Shown: positions 33,684 to 44,731 of the stretch, in pieces
Position numbering within the stretch: the first letter of the stretch is position 1
How the letters are laid out: each line of letters opens with the position of its first letter
Assembly: GCF_000980885.2 (NCBI RefSeq)
Contig: NZ_LBDA02000042.1
Coordinates: forward strand, 1 to 48,482
DNA: 48,482 nt
Direction of reading: 5' to 3'
Source: Streptomyces malaysiense
GTDB lineage: Bacteria > Actinomycetota > Actinomycetes > Streptomycetales > Streptomycetaceae
The notes under the pieces: generated by a model
What the model was told of the DNA's origin: nothing
What the model saw: the letters and a program-made list of their open reading frames with translations, nothing else
Database searches by the model: none
Position numbers and translations under genes: made by a program

Positions 33684-34472
33684 TTGAGCAATTCTGCCGA
33701 CTCCCCCGGTACGGGAGCAATGGGTTCCGGCCCCCGTCGCGGACCGCGGGTGCGCCCGGTGCGGATGCTCACCGCCGCCGTCTTCGCGCTCGCGGGCCTG
33801 ATCTTCTTCACCAGCTTCGACACGGCCAAGGGCACCGACATCCGCCAGGACGGGTCCCTGCTGAAGCTGTCCGACCTGATCCAGCAGCGCAGCCGCAAGA
33901 ACAAGGACCTGGACGAGTCCAACGCCTCGCTGCGCGACGGCGTGGAGTCCCTGGCGAAGAGCGACGGCGGCAGCACCAAGGACCAGGACCGGCGGCTGAC
34001 CGGCCTGGAGAAGAGCGCGGGCACCCAGGCACTCACCGGCAAGGCGGTCACCGTCACCCTGAACGACGCCCCGCCCAACGCCACCGCCAAGCTCCCCGGC
34101 TACCCCCCGCCGCAGCCCGACTACCTGGTCATCCACCAGCAGGACCTCCAGGCCGTGGTGAACGCCCTGTGGCAGGGCGGCGCCAAGGGCATCAAGGTCA
34201 TGGACCAGCGGCTGATCTCCACCAGCGCGGTCCGCTGCGTCGGCAACACGCTGATCCTCCAGGGCCGCGTCTACTCCCCGCCGTACAAGATCACGGCGAT
34301 CGGGGACCCGGGGCGGCTCCAGAAGTCGCTCGCGGACAGCAAGGCGATCCAGACCTACATGGTGTACGTCAACGTCTACGGTCTCGGCTGGAAAGTCACC
34401 GACGACGGCACGGTGACTCTTCCGGGTTACTCCGGCACAGTGGACCTGCACTACGCGAAGCCCGTGCAGTAG
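33684..34472 (+). CDS. DUF881 family membrane-anchored protein
   Basis: The 262-residue protein is given from TTG 33684 (protein MSNSADSPGTG), preceded by AAGGAGAG and AAGGG; an in-frame GTG at 33657 is possible. A membrane anchor (VRMLTAAVFALAGLIFFTSF) is followed by a coiled coil-like Lys/Asp/Ser-rich segment (about 60-110) and the extracytoplasmic DUF881 domain, with LVIHQQDLQAVVNALWQGGAKGIKVMDQRL typical. DUF881 proteins are often found beside division genes in Gram-positives, with unknown role. Confidence 0.88.
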   Translation: MSNSADSPGTGAMGSGPRRGPRVRPVRMLTAAVFALAGLIFFTSFDTAKGTDIRQDGSLLKLSDLIQQRSRKNKDLDESNASLRDGVESLAKSDGGSTKDQDRRLTGLEKSAGTQALTGKAVTVTLNDAPPNATAKLPGYPPPQPDYLVIHQQDLQAVVNALWQGGAKGIKVMDQRLISTSAVRCVGNTLILQGRVYSPPYKITAIGDPGRLQKSLADSKAIQTYMVYVNVYGLGWKVTDDGTVTLPGYSGTVDLHYAKPVQ

Positions 34473-34493
34473 CCGCCCGCCCAGGAGCCGCCG

Positions 34494-35189
34494 GTGCGCC
34501 TGATCGTGAGGACCCTCAGCGAGCTGTGCATCACCGTGGGCGCACTGATCGTGCTCTTCGTCGCCTACGTCCTCTTCTGGACCGGGGTACGGGCCGACGG
34601 CGCCATGAACGACCAGATCGACCGGCTGCACCGGCAGTGGTCCACCGGCAGCGTGCCGGCCGCGGCGGCGACGGCCCCGGCGGACCCGGGCGCCGTGCCC
34701 CCGCCCCCGGCGCCGTACCACTACGGCGAACCGTTCGCGATCATGTACATCCCCCGGCTCGGTTCCACGTGGGACAAGCCGGTCCTCGAAGGCACCGGCC
34801 GGGACGTCCTGGCGAAGGGACTCGGGCACTACGGCGGCACCGCCCGGCTCGGCCAGGTGGGCAATTTCGCGGTGGCCGGGCACCGGCGCACGTACGGCGA
34901 TCCGCTCAAGGACTTCCCGAGGCTGCGGCCCGGGGACGCGGTGGTGCTCACCGACGGAACCACCTGGTTCACGTATCGGATCGACAAAGGGCCCTACAAA
35001 ACCGTCCCGACCGACATCGGCGTCATCGACCCTGTGCCACGGAAGTCCGGATACGCGCGTCCGGGCCGCTACCTGACGCTGACCACGTGCGATCCCGAAT
35101 GGGGCCACAGCCACCGGCTGATCGTCTGGGGGCATCTGGACTCCACCCAGGCCGTGGAGTCAGGCGAACCGGGCGCGCTGCGCCGCTAG
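34494..35189 (+). CDS. Class E sortase
   Basis: The 231-residue protein starts at GTG 34494, with an AGGAG SD upstream. It has an N-terminal membrane anchor (ITVGALIVLFVAYVLFW), a Pro/Ala linker (about 55-75), and the sortase barrel with His in AGHRRTYG, catalytic Cys in TLTTCDPEWGHSHR and Arg in HRLIVWG. Class E sortases attach proteins with LAxTG-type signals to the cell wall. It is the first of three sortase genes in this run. Confidence 0.92.
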   Translation: MRLIVRTLSELCITVGALIVLFVAYVLFWTGVRADGAMNDQIDRLHRQWSTGSVPAAAATAPADPGAVPPPPAPYHYGEPFAIMYIPRLGSTWDKPVLEGTGRDVLAKGLGHYGGTARLGQVGNFAVAGHRRTYGDPLKDFPRLRPGDAVVLTDGTTWFTYRIDKGPYKTVPTDIGVIDPVPRKSGYARPGRYLTLTTCDPEWGHSHRLIVWGHLDSTQAVESGEPGALRR

Positions 35190-35250
35190 TCTGGTGACGT
35201 ACGGCGTGTGTCTGGTGCCTTAGGGATACGGAAGGGACGGCAAGGACGGC

Positions 35251-35412
35251 ATGTACGGCTGGTTCTGGCGGCATCTGCCGGGAAACGTATGGGTGAAGTT
35301 GCTGGTCTCCGTCGTCCTGGTCCTGGCCGTGGTCTACGTCCTGTTCCAGTACGTCTTCCCGTGGGCCGAGCCGCTGCTGCCCTTCAACGATGTGACGGTG
35401 GACAACCAGTGA
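35251..35412 (+). CDS. Small single-pass membrane protein in sortase operon
   Basis: The 53-residue frame starts at ATG 35251 and ends at TGA 35410-35412, overlapping the start of the next gene as GTGA. A GAAGGGACGGCAAGGA SD region lies upstream. It has a single hydrophobic segment (VKLLVSVVLVLAVVYVLFQYVF) after an aromatic N-terminus MYGWFWRHLPG, and a short polar C-terminus. The translational coupling and codon use support a real gene. The function is unknown. Confidence 0.82.
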   Translation: MYGWFWRHLPGNVWVKLLVSVVLVLAVVYVLFQYVFPWAEPLLPFNDVTVDNQ

Positions 35413-36047
35413 GTGCGCGCATTCTCGTCGTGGACAACTACGACAGCTTCGTCTTCAACCTCGTCCAGTACCTGTACCAGCTGGGCGCCGAGTGCGAGGT
35501 GCTGCGCAACGACGAGGTGTCGACCGCGCACGCCCAGGACGGGTTCGACGGCGTCCTGCTGTCGCCCGGACCCGGCGCCCCCGAGCAGGCCGGCGTCTGC
35601 GTGGAGATGGTCCGCCACTGCGCGGCCACCGGGGTGCCGGTCTTCGGCGTGTGCCTGGGCATGCAGTCGATGCAGGTGGCGTACGGCGGCGTGGTGGACC
35701 GGGCGCCCGAGCTGCTGCACGGCAAGACCTCCCCGGTCGAGCACGAGGGCAAGGGCGTCTTCGCCGGGCTGCCCTCCCCCTTCATCGCGACCCGCTACCA
35801 CTCCCTGGCCGCCGAGCCCGCGACGGTCCCGGCCGAGCTGGAGGTCACGGCCCGTACCCACGACGGCATCATCATGGGGCTGCGTCACCGTGAACTGCCG
35901 GTCGAGGGCGTGCAGTTCCACCCGGAGTCGGTGCTGACCGAACACGGGCACCGGATGCTCGCCAACTGGCTGGCGGAGTGCGGTGACCAGGGCGCCGTGG
36001 CGAGGTCGGCGGGGCTCGCCCCGGTGGTGGGCAGGGCCACGGCGTGA
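35409..36047 (+). CDS. pabA: Class I glutamine amidotransferase, PabA/TrpG type
   Basis: The 212-residue protein starts at GTG 35409. It has the class I amidotransferase features: LLSPGPGAPEQAG, nucleophile Cys in FGVCLGMQSM, and catalytic His/Glu in VQFHPESVLTE. Such proteins supply ammonia for aminodeoxychorismate or anthranilate synthase. No chorismate-using partner is encoded in the window, so PabA versus TrpG cannot be settled here. It is translationally coupled to a small membrane protein upstream and to a sortase gene downstream. Confidence 0.88.
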   Translation: MSARILVVDNYDSFVFNLVQYLYQLGAECEVLRNDEVSTAHAQDGFDGVLLSPGPGAPEQAGVCVEMVRHCAATGVPVFGVCLGMQSMQVAYGGVVDRAPELLHGKTSPVEHEGKGVFAGLPSPFIATRYHSLAAEPATVPAELEVTARTHDGIIMGLRHRELPVEGVQFHPESVLTEHGHRMLANWLAECGDQGAVARSAGLAPVVGRATA

Positions 36048-37087
36048 CCGCCCTGCGCCCCGAGCGCGAGGACTTGTACGGCGACGGGGAACCGTACGAG
36101 TCCCACGGCGGTGCGCCCTACGGAGCTCCCTTCGACGCCGAGACGATGGCCCTGCGGGTCGCCGATCCGGCGCTCACGGGGCCGCCCACAGGCTTCTCTG
36201 GGGCCCCGGCAGCCCCCTCCGGGCCCGATCCCGCCCCCGGTGGCCGTGCGGCCCGCAGAAAGGCGGCCAAGCGGCGCGGCGGGCGCCGGGACCCGGTGGC
36301 CCCGGGCGCGGCTTCCGGGGGGCTCGCGCCCCGGGTCTCCCCCGCCTCCGCCGAGGACGATCCGGACCGTCCGCTGACCCGGGTCGAGGCACGGCGGCGG
36401 GCGCGGCTGGCCAGGCCGGGACCCGGGGTGATCGCGAGCCGCGCGATCGGCGAGGTGTTCATCACCACCGGTGTGCTGATGCTGCTGTTCGTCACCTACC
36501 AGCTGTGGTGGACCAACGTCCGCGCGCACGCGCAGGCCGGCAGCGAGGCCCATCACCTCCAGGACGACTGGGCGAACGGCAAGCGCAACCCGGGTGTCTT
36601 CGCGCCCGGACAGGGCTTCGCCATCCTGCACATCCCCAAGCTGGACGTGGTGGCGCCGATCGCGGAGGGCGTCAGCACCACCAGGGTCCTCGACAAGGGC
36701 ATGGTCGGGCACTACGGCGAGGCGCCGCTGAAGACGGCGATGCCGGACGCCAAGACCGGTAACTTCGGGCTCGCGGCGCACCGCAACACCCACGGCGAGC
36801 CGTTCCGTTACATCAACAGACTCACCCCCGGCGACCCCGTGGTGGTCGAGACCCAGGACACGTACTACGTCTACAAGGTGACGTCGACACTCCCGGTCAC
36901 CTCGCCGTCCAACACCAGCGTGCTGGACCCGATCCCGCGGGGCTCGGGCTTCACCGAGCCCGGCCGCTACATCACCCTGACCACCTGTACACCGGAGTTC
37001 ACCAGCAAGTACCGGCTGATCGTCTGGGGCAAGATGGTCGAGGTGCGCCCCCGCAGCAAGGGCAAGCCGGACGCGCTCATCGAGTAA
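36044..37087 (+). CDS. srtE1: Class E sortase SrtE1-like
   Basis: The 347-residue protein starts at GTG 36044, overlapping the amidotransferase stop codon. A long disordered Pro/Ala/Arg-rich N-terminus (about 130 residues) precedes the membrane anchor IGEVFITTGVLMLLFVTYQLWW and the sortase domain, with His in AAHRNTHG, Cys in TLTTCTPEF and Arg in YRLIVWG. By position and family it corresponds to SrtE1, which with SrtE2 anchors long chaplins to the Streptomyces wall for aerial growth. Confidence 0.88.
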   Translation: MTALRPEREDLYGDGEPYESHGGAPYGAPFDAETMALRVADPALTGPPTGFSGAPAAPSGPDPAPGGRAARRKAAKRRGGRRDPVAPGAASGGLAPRVSPASAEDDPDRPLTRVEARRRARLARPGPGVIASRAIGEVFITTGVLMLLFVTYQLWWTNVRAHAQAGSEAHHLQDDWANGKRNPGVFAPGQGFAILHIPKLDVVAPIAEGVSTTRVLDKGMVGHYGEAPLKTAMPDAKTGNFGLAAHRNTHGEPFRYINRLTPGDPVVVETQDTYYVYKVTSTLPVTSPSNTSVLDPIPRGSGFTEPGRYITLTTCTPEFTSKYRLIVWGKMVEVRPRSKGKPDALIE

Positions 37088-37103
37088 GGGCTAGGACACC
37101 ACT

Positions 37104-37853
37104 GTGGCAGCGACCGCCGACGAGACCGAAGAACACACTGCCGCGCCCGACCCGGAGCCCGCCGAGCCGCGGCGGCCGGGCAGGATCGCGCAGGCCGTCA
37201 GCGTCTTCGGTGAACTGCTCATCACCGTGGGCGTGTTGCTCGGCCTCTTCGTCGTCTACTCGCTGTGGTGGACGAACGTGCTGGCGGACCGCAAGGCCGA
37301 CAGGCAGGCCGACAAGGTGCGCGAGCACTGGGCGCAGAGCAAGGACCCGGGGCCCGGCGCGCTGGACACCAAGGACGGTGTCGGCTTCCTGCACGTGCCC
37401 GCGATGAAGAACGGCTCGGTCCTGGTCGAGAAGGGCACCAGCACCGACGTCCTCAACAACGGCGTCGCCGGCTACTACACCGACCCGGTCGAGGCGATGC
37501 TTCCGATGACCGGCAAGAAGGGGAACTTCACCCTGGCCGCCCACCGCGACGGCCACGGCGCGAAGTTCCACAACATCGACAAGCTCAGGAAGGGCGACCC
37601 GATCGTCTTCGAGACCCGGGACGACTGGTACGTCTACAAGGTCGCCTCGATCCTCCCGGAGACCTCGAAGTACGACGTCGGCGTCGTCGACGCGGTGCCC
37701 AGGGAATCCGGCTGGAAGAAGCCCGGCCACTACATCACGCTGACCACCTGCACCCCCGTCTACACCTCGCGCTACCGCTACATCGTGTGGGGCGAACTGG
37801 TCCGGGTGCAGAAGGTCGACAGCAAGCGGACGCTCCCGCCGGAACTGCGCTGA
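37104..37853 (+). CDS. srtE2: Class E sortase SrtE2-like
   Basis: The 249-residue protein starts at GTG 37104, 16 nt after the SrtE1-like stop codon. The membrane anchor is GELLITVGVLLGLFVVYSLWW; the sortase domain carries AAHRDGHG, TLTTCTPVY and YRYIVWG. It is similar in sequence to the preceding gene, without the long N-terminus, so the two look like a tandem duplication. Last gene of the rightward operon, closed by a strong terminator. Confidence 0.9.
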   Translation: MAATADETEEHTAAPDPEPAEPRRPGRIAQAVSVFGELLITVGVLLGLFVVYSLWWTNVLADRKADRQADKVREHWAQSKDPGPGALDTKDGVGFLHVPAMKNGSVLVEKGTSTDVLNNGVAGYYTDPVEAMLPMTGKKGNFTLAAHRDGHGAKFHNIDKLRKGDPIVFETRDDWYVYKVASILPETSKYDVGVVDAVPRESGWKKPGHYITLTTCTPVYTSRYRYIVWGELVRVQKVDSKRTLPPELR

Positions 37854-37870
37854 GCGTCCCCCGCGGACAC

Positions 37871-37910
37871 GAGTGGGCCCCTGCCGGAATCTCCCGGCAG
37901 GGGCCCACTC
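37871..37910. terminator. Bidirectional terminator between srtE2 and pknB
   Basis: A perfect 17-bp stem (37871-37887 with 37894-37910) and a 6-nt loop AATCTC separate convergent genes. Confidence 0.9.
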
Positions 37911-37925
37911 GCTCGTACGACCGTG

Positions 37926-39920
<1,995 letters not shown>

Positions 39921-40089
39921 AGCTACCTACCAGCCCTCTCCGTCGGTCCCGGCCGTCACATCGCTGTGCGCCGAGGCTGCCGTCCGGGCCTACGGTACCC
40001 GGCTCGCTTTGTATGACCTGGCCAAGCCCGGATCCCGATATCGGACCGGTATCGCAACGTGCGTCGTTGTGAAGCTGATGTGATGGTCG

Positions 40090-41565
40090 TTACTTCTTGG
40101 ACTTGATCACCGCCTCCATCACGCTCTTCGCGATCGGCGCGGCCAGGCCGCCGCCGGAGATGTCCTCACGGTTGGCCTGCTCGTCCTCGACGACCACGGC
40201 CACGGCCACCGGGGAGCTGCCGTCGGGGAGCTTGGCGTAGGAGATGAACCAGGCGTACGGGTTGGCGCTGTTGGCCACACCGTGCTGGGCGGTACCGGTC
40301 TTGCCGCCGACCTTGATGCCCGGGATGCGGGCGTTGGTACCGGTGCCCTTGTCGACCACGGTCTCCATCATCGACTGGAGGATCTGCGCGTTCTGCGGGG
40401 ACAGCGGCCGGCTCATCTCCTGCGGCTTGGTCTTCTCGACCGGGTCGAGGTTGGAAGCCTCCAGCTCGTCCACCATGTAGGGCTTCATCAGCTTGCCGTC
40501 GTCGGCGACCGCCGAGGCGACCATGGCCATCTGGAGCGGGGTCGCGGCGGTGTTGTACTGACCGATGGAGGACAGCGCGGTCTGCGAGGTGTTCATGTTG
40601 TCCGAGAACACCGAGGCGTTGGAGCGGACCGGGGTGAACTGCTCCGAGTCGAAGCCGAACTTCTTCGCCTCGGCAAGCATCTTGGCGTTGCCGAGGTCGG
40701 CGCCGATCTTGCCGAAGACGGTGTTGCAGGAGTACTGGAGCGCGACCCGCATGGTGGCGTTCTTGCAGGGCAGGTTGCCCTCGTTGTGCAGCGGGGTCGT
40801 GGTGCCCGGCATGATGTACGGCAGCGGCGAGTCGGTCGGCTGGTCGGCCGAGGTGTACTTGCCGTTCTCCAGCGCCGCCGCCGCGGTGACCACCTTGAAG
40901 GTGGAGCCCGGCGGGTAGGTCTCGCGCAGCGCCCGGTTGAGCATCGGGTCGGCCGGGTCGTTCTCCTTCAGGAGCTTGTTCCTGGCCTTGGCGTCGTCGT
41001 CGGTGTTCCCCGCGAAGGTCGAGGGGTCGTACGACGGGTACGAGGCCAGCGCGAGGATCTTGCCGGTGGCCGGGTCGAGCGCGGCGACCGCGCCCTTGCC
41101 GCCCTGGGCCTTCAGACCGTCGTACGCCGCCTTCTGCGCCGCGCCGTTGAGCGTGGTGACGACGTTGCCGCCCTGCTTCGGCTTGCCCGTGATCATGTCC
41201 AGGGTGTTGCGGAAGAAGAGCCGGTCGTCGTTGCCGGTGAGGATGCCGTCGTCCAGGTTCTCCAGCTGGGTGCCGCCGAAGGCCTGGGAGGAGAAACCGG
41301 TCACCGGGGCCCACATGGGCCCGTTCTTGTAGGTGCGCTTGTACTTGAAGTCGCCGTGCTTGACCTCGGTCGAGCCGGTGACCGGGTTGCCGTCCACGAT
41401 GATGTCGCCGCGCGGCGCGGAGTAGCGCTCGATGGCGACCCGTCGGTTGAGCGGGTCGGTGCGCAGGCTGTCCGCCTTGACGTACTGCAGGTAGTTGTCG
41501 CGGACGAGCAGGGCCAGCACGAGCAGGCCGCAGAAGATCGCGATCCGGCGCAGGGGCTTGTTCAT
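40090..41565 (-). CDS. pbpA: Class B penicillin-binding protein PbpA
   Basis: The 491-residue protein starts at ATG 41565, overlapping the upstream SEDS gene as ATGA. The N-terminal membrane anchor (RIAIFCGLLVLALLV) is followed by a dimerisation domain and the transpeptidase domain with STFK (S221, K224), SCN (279-281) and KTG (422-424). It crosslinks peptidoglycan as partner of the SEDS glycosyltransferase. A 169-bp gap separates it from pknB, which might hold an internal promoter. Confidence 0.95.
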   Translation of the reverse strand: MNKPLRRIAIFCGLLVLALLVRDNYLQYVKADSLRTDPLNRRVAIERYSAPRGDIIVDGNPVTGSTEVKHGDFKYKRTYKNGPMWAPVTGFSSQAFGGTQLENLDDGILTGNDDRLFFRNTLDMITGKPKQGGNVVTTLNGAAQKAAYDGLKAQGGKGAVAALDPATGKILALASYPSYDPSTFAGNTDDDAKARNKLLKENDPADPMLNRALRETYPPGSTFKVVTAAAALENGKYTSADQPTDSPLPYIMPGTTTPLHNEGNLPCKNATMRVALQYSCNTVFGKIGADLGNAKMLAEAKKFGFDSEQFTPVRSNASVFSDNMNTSQTALSSIGQYNTAATPLQMAMVASAVADDGKLMKPYMVDELEASNLDPVEKTKPQEMSRPLSPQNAQILQSMMETVVDKGTGTNARIPGIKVGGKTGTAQHGVANSANPYAWFISYAKLPDGSSPVAVAVVVEDEQANREDISGGGLAAPIAKSVMEAVIKSKK

Positions 41566-43001
41566 GACGGGCGGACCACCTGGGTCATCTCGGCGTCGGG
41601 GTTGGCTGCTGGGGCGGGCGCCGGGCGCCGGGCGGTGTCACTGATGCGGATCAGGATGCCGATGAGCGCCCAGTTGGCGATCACCGACGAACCGCCGTAC
41701 GCGAGGAACGGCATGGTCATACCGGTCAGCGGGATGAGGCCCATCACGCCGCCGGCCACGACGAAGACCTGGAGCGCGAAGGCACCCGAGAGGCCGATGG
41801 CGAGCAGCTTGCCGAACGGGTCGCGGGCGGCGAGGGCGGTGCGCACGCCGCGTTCCACGATCAGGCCGTAGATCAGCAGGATCGCCATGAGGCCGGCCAG
41901 GCCCAGCTCCTCGCCGAAGGTGGCGAGGATGAAGTCGGAGTTGGCGGCGAACTTGATCAGCTCGGAGTGGCCCTGGCCCCAGCCGGTGCCCAGGGTGCCG
42001 CCGGAGCCGAAGGCCCACAGCGCCTGCATGGCCTGCTCGGAGTGGCCGAGGACGCCCTTCTGGGAGAGCTTGTACTCCTTCAGAGGGTCGAGCCACGCCT
42101 GTACACGCATCTTCACGTGCGGCTCGAAGCTCGCCACGCCGACGGCGCCGACCGCGGACATCAGCAGACCGAAGACGATCCAGCTGGTCCGCTCCGTGGC
42201 GACGTACAGCATGATCACGAACATGCCGAAGAACAGCAGCGACGTACCGAGGTCGGTCTCGAAGACCAGGATCAGGATGGACATCGCCCAGACCACGAGG
42301 ATCGGACCGAGGTCGCGGCCGCGCGGCAGGTAGAGGCCCATGACGCGGCGGCTGGCGAGGGCCAGCGCGTCGCGCTTCACCATCAGATAGCCGGCGAAGA
42401 AGATCGCCAGCACGATCTTGGCGAACTCACCGGGCTGGATGGTGAAACCGCCGACGGAGATCCAGATCTTGGCGCCGTAGACGTTCAGGCCGAGGCCCGG
42501 AACCAGCGGGAGTAGCAGCAGGAGCAGTGCGCACATCATGGAGATGTAGGTGTAGCGCTGGAACGTGCGGTGGTCCTTGAGGAAGTACAGCACCGCCACG
42601 AACAGGGCGATGCCCATCGCCGTGTACATGAGCTGGTTGGTGGCCTTGCCGCCCGCGACATGGATCTGCTGGAGCGCCTTGGACTGGTCCAGGCGCCAGA
42701 TGCAGACCAGACCGAGCCCGTTGAGCAGGGTGGCCAGCGGCAGCAGCAGCGGGTCGGCGTACGGGGCGAACTTCCGCACGACGAGATGGGCCACGCCGGC
42801 CAGCAGGCCGAGGCCCAGGCCGTAGCTCAGCAGGCCGGCGGGGACCTGGTCGTCGATGGCCAGGCCCACGTTGGCGTAGGCGAACACCGGGATCAGCACC
42901 GCGAAGACCAGCAGGGCCAGCTCGGTGTTGCGGCGGCTCGGCGCGCCGATCGCGCCGATGGTGGACGTGTGATGCGTCGGCGAGTTAGTCGTACTGCTCA
43001 T
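41562..43001 (-). CDS. FtsW/RodA/SpoVE-family SEDS glycosyltransferase
   Basis: The 479-residue polytopic protein starts at ATG 43001 and has about eleven hydrophobic segments. Conserved SEDS features are the VYGAKIWISVGGFTIQPGEF loop, FETDLGTSLLFFG and the C-terminal MTMPFLAYGGSS motif. SEDS proteins polymerise glycan from lipid II, with a class B PBP as partner, here the overlapping pbpA gene. Whether it serves division or growth cannot be told from sequence alone. Confidence 0.95.
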   Translation of the reverse strand: MSSTTNSPTHHTSTIGAIGAPSRRNTELALLVFAVLIPVFAYANVGLAIDDQVPAGLLSYGLGLGLLAGVAHLVVRKFAPYADPLLLPLATLLNGLGLVCIWRLDQSKALQQIHVAGGKATNQLMYTAMGIALFVAVLYFLKDHRTFQRYTYISMMCALLLLLLPLVPGLGLNVYGAKIWISVGGFTIQPGEFAKIVLAIFFAGYLMVKRDALALASRRVMGLYLPRGRDLGPILVVWAMSILILVFETDLGTSLLFFGMFVIMLYVATERTSWIVFGLLMSAVGAVGVASFEPHVKMRVQAWLDPLKEYKLSQKGVLGHSEQAMQALWAFGSGGTLGTGWGQGHSELIKFAANSDFILATFGEELGLAGLMAILLIYGLIVERGVRTALAARDPFGKLLAIGLSGAFALQVFVVAGGVMGLIPLTGMTMPFLAYGGSSVIANWALIGILIRISDTARRPAPAPAANPDAEMTQVVRPS

Positions 43002-43028
43002 CGTGTGACAGGGCCTCTCACGGCTTGC

Positions 43029-44591
43029 CTACTGCTTACCGCACAGCGAGACGACCTTCTGCTCATCCTCCGAGAGGGTGGGGCCGGGGCTGGGGGTCGC
43101 GGACGGGGTCGTGGACGGAGACTTCGAGGATCCCGGCGTGCCCGGGGACGGAGACGTCTTCGGGTTCGCGGTCGTGGTCGTCCGGGTGAAGGCGGCGGTG
43201 CTCGCGGTGCCCGTGGCGCTCGCGCCGGACTTGGTGCCGCTGGTCTTGCCGGTCTGCGGCTTGTCCGGCTGGGTGCGCTCGGCGTCCTGACGCGCCGTCT
43301 CCTTCTTGCAGGCGGAGGCCTGCACGGCCAGTTCCTGGATCTTCGACTGGGCGTCCTTCAGGCCGCCCTCGGCGATCGTGGCCTTGACCTGCTTCTGCTG
43401 GTACGACGGCAGGTACTTGAGTTCGATCTCCGGATGGTCCTGCTGCATCTTCGACAGCGACACCCAGGCCAGGTCCTGGCTGATCCCGCGGTACAGCGCG
43501 ACGTGCTCCTCGTTGGCGCCGACGTAGTACTGCGTCTGCGTCCAGCGGTAGCCGCCGTAGAGGCCGCCGCCGATGACCGCGAGGGCGAGGGCGCTGTAGA
43601 GCGACGCCTTCAGCCATCTGCGGCCCTTGCGCTTGGTGAAGTCGCCGTCGGCGTAGTCGTCGAAGCTGCCCGCCGGGACGTAGCCGGTGTCGCCGGAGCC
43701 GGGCGGGCCGAACTCGCCGCCGCCGCCGTGGCCCTGGCGGCCCAGGTGGGAGGCGCGGCCGGCCGGGGTCTGCATGATCCCGTTGTCGTGCAGATGGCTC
43801 TGGTTCTCGGCGACCGCGCCGACCACGACCGGCTGGTCGGACAGCTGGCCGGCGAGTGTGTCGCCGGTGTCCAGGTCGAGGACGTCGGCCACGATGACGG
43901 TGATGTTGTCGGGGCCGCCGCCGCGCAGCGCGAGCTGGATCAGCTCCTGCACGGTCTCCTGCGGGCCCTGGTAGCTCGCGAGGGTCTCCTCCATCGTCTG
44001 GTGGGAGACGACGCCGGACAGGCCGTCGGAGCAGATCAGGTACCGGTCGCCGACCCGGACCTCGCGGATGGACAGGTCGGGCTCGACGTGGTCACCGCTG
44101 CCGAGGGCACGCATCAGCAGCGAGCGCTGCGGATGGGTGGTGGCCTCCTCCTCGGTGATCCGGCCCTCGTCCACGAGCCGCTGCACCCAGGTGTGGTCCT
44201 GGGTGATCTGGGTGAGTACCCCGTCCCGCAGCAGATAGGCGCGCGAGTCGCCGACGTGCACCATGCCGAGCCGCTGCCCGGTCCACAGCAGCGCGGTCAG
44301 CGTGGTGCCCATGCCTTCGAGCTGGGGGTCCTCCTCGACCATGGAGCGCAGCTGGTCGTTGGCGCGCTGCACGGCCACGCCGAGGGAGGTGAGGATGTCG
44401 GAGCCGGGCACGTCGTCGTCGAGCGTGACCAGGGTGGAGATCACCTCGGAGGAGGCGACCTCGCCGGCCGCCTGGCCGCCCATGCCGTCGGCGATCGCGA
44501 GCAGGCGGGGGCCGGCGTAACCGGAGTCCTCGTTGCCCTCGCGGATCATGCCCTTGTGCGAACCGGCGGCAAAGCGCAGTGACAGACTCAT
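43029..44591 (-). CDS. pstP: PP2C-family Ser/Thr protein phosphatase (PstP-like)
   Basis: The 520-residue protein starts at ATG 44591 with GAGG upstream; longer frames reach 44648. The PP2C domain (about 1-235) has DGMGGQAAGE, GDSRAYLL, ICSDGLSGVV and GGPDNITVIV metal-site motifs. A membrane segment (SLYSALALAVIGGGLYGG, about 335) and an extracellular Ser/Thr/Pro-rich tail follow. It removes phosphates placed by PknB-type kinases. A 140-bp gap separates it from fhaB. Confidence 0.95.
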   Translation of the reverse strand: MSLSLRFAAGSHKGMIREGNEDSGYAGPRLLAIADGMGGQAAGEVASSEVISTLVTLDDDVPGSDILTSLGVAVQRANDQLRSMVEEDPQLEGMGTTLTALLWTGQRLGMVHVGDSRAYLLRDGVLTQITQDHTWVQRLVDEGRITEEEATTHPQRSLLMRALGSGDHVEPDLSIREVRVGDRYLICSDGLSGVVSHQTMEETLASYQGPQETVQELIQLALRGGGPDNITVIVADVLDLDTGDTLAGQLSDQPVVVGAVAENQSHLHDNGIMQTPAGRASHLGRQGHGGGGEFGPPGSGDTGYVPAGSFDDYADGDFTKRKGRRWLKASLYSALALAVIGGGLYGGYRWTQTQYYVGANEEHVALYRGISQDLAWVSLSKMQQDHPEIELKYLPSYQQKQVKATIAEGGLKDAQSKIQELAVQASACKKETARQDAERTQPDKPQTGKTSGTKSGASATGTASTAAFTRTTTTANPKTSPSPGTPGSSKSPSTTPSATPSPGPTLSEDEQKVVSLCGKQ

Positions 44592-44731
44592 GCGCACCTC
44601 GCCCGTCGGCTCCGAATGCAGCCGGTCGTGTCGAGCCACACTGCCCACCCTCCGGTCGGGAGCGCGCCGGGGACCGGAAGGCGGTCCGCCGCCGCGTGCT
44701 CGCTCCGCTCGCGCTCACTCATGATGTAGCA

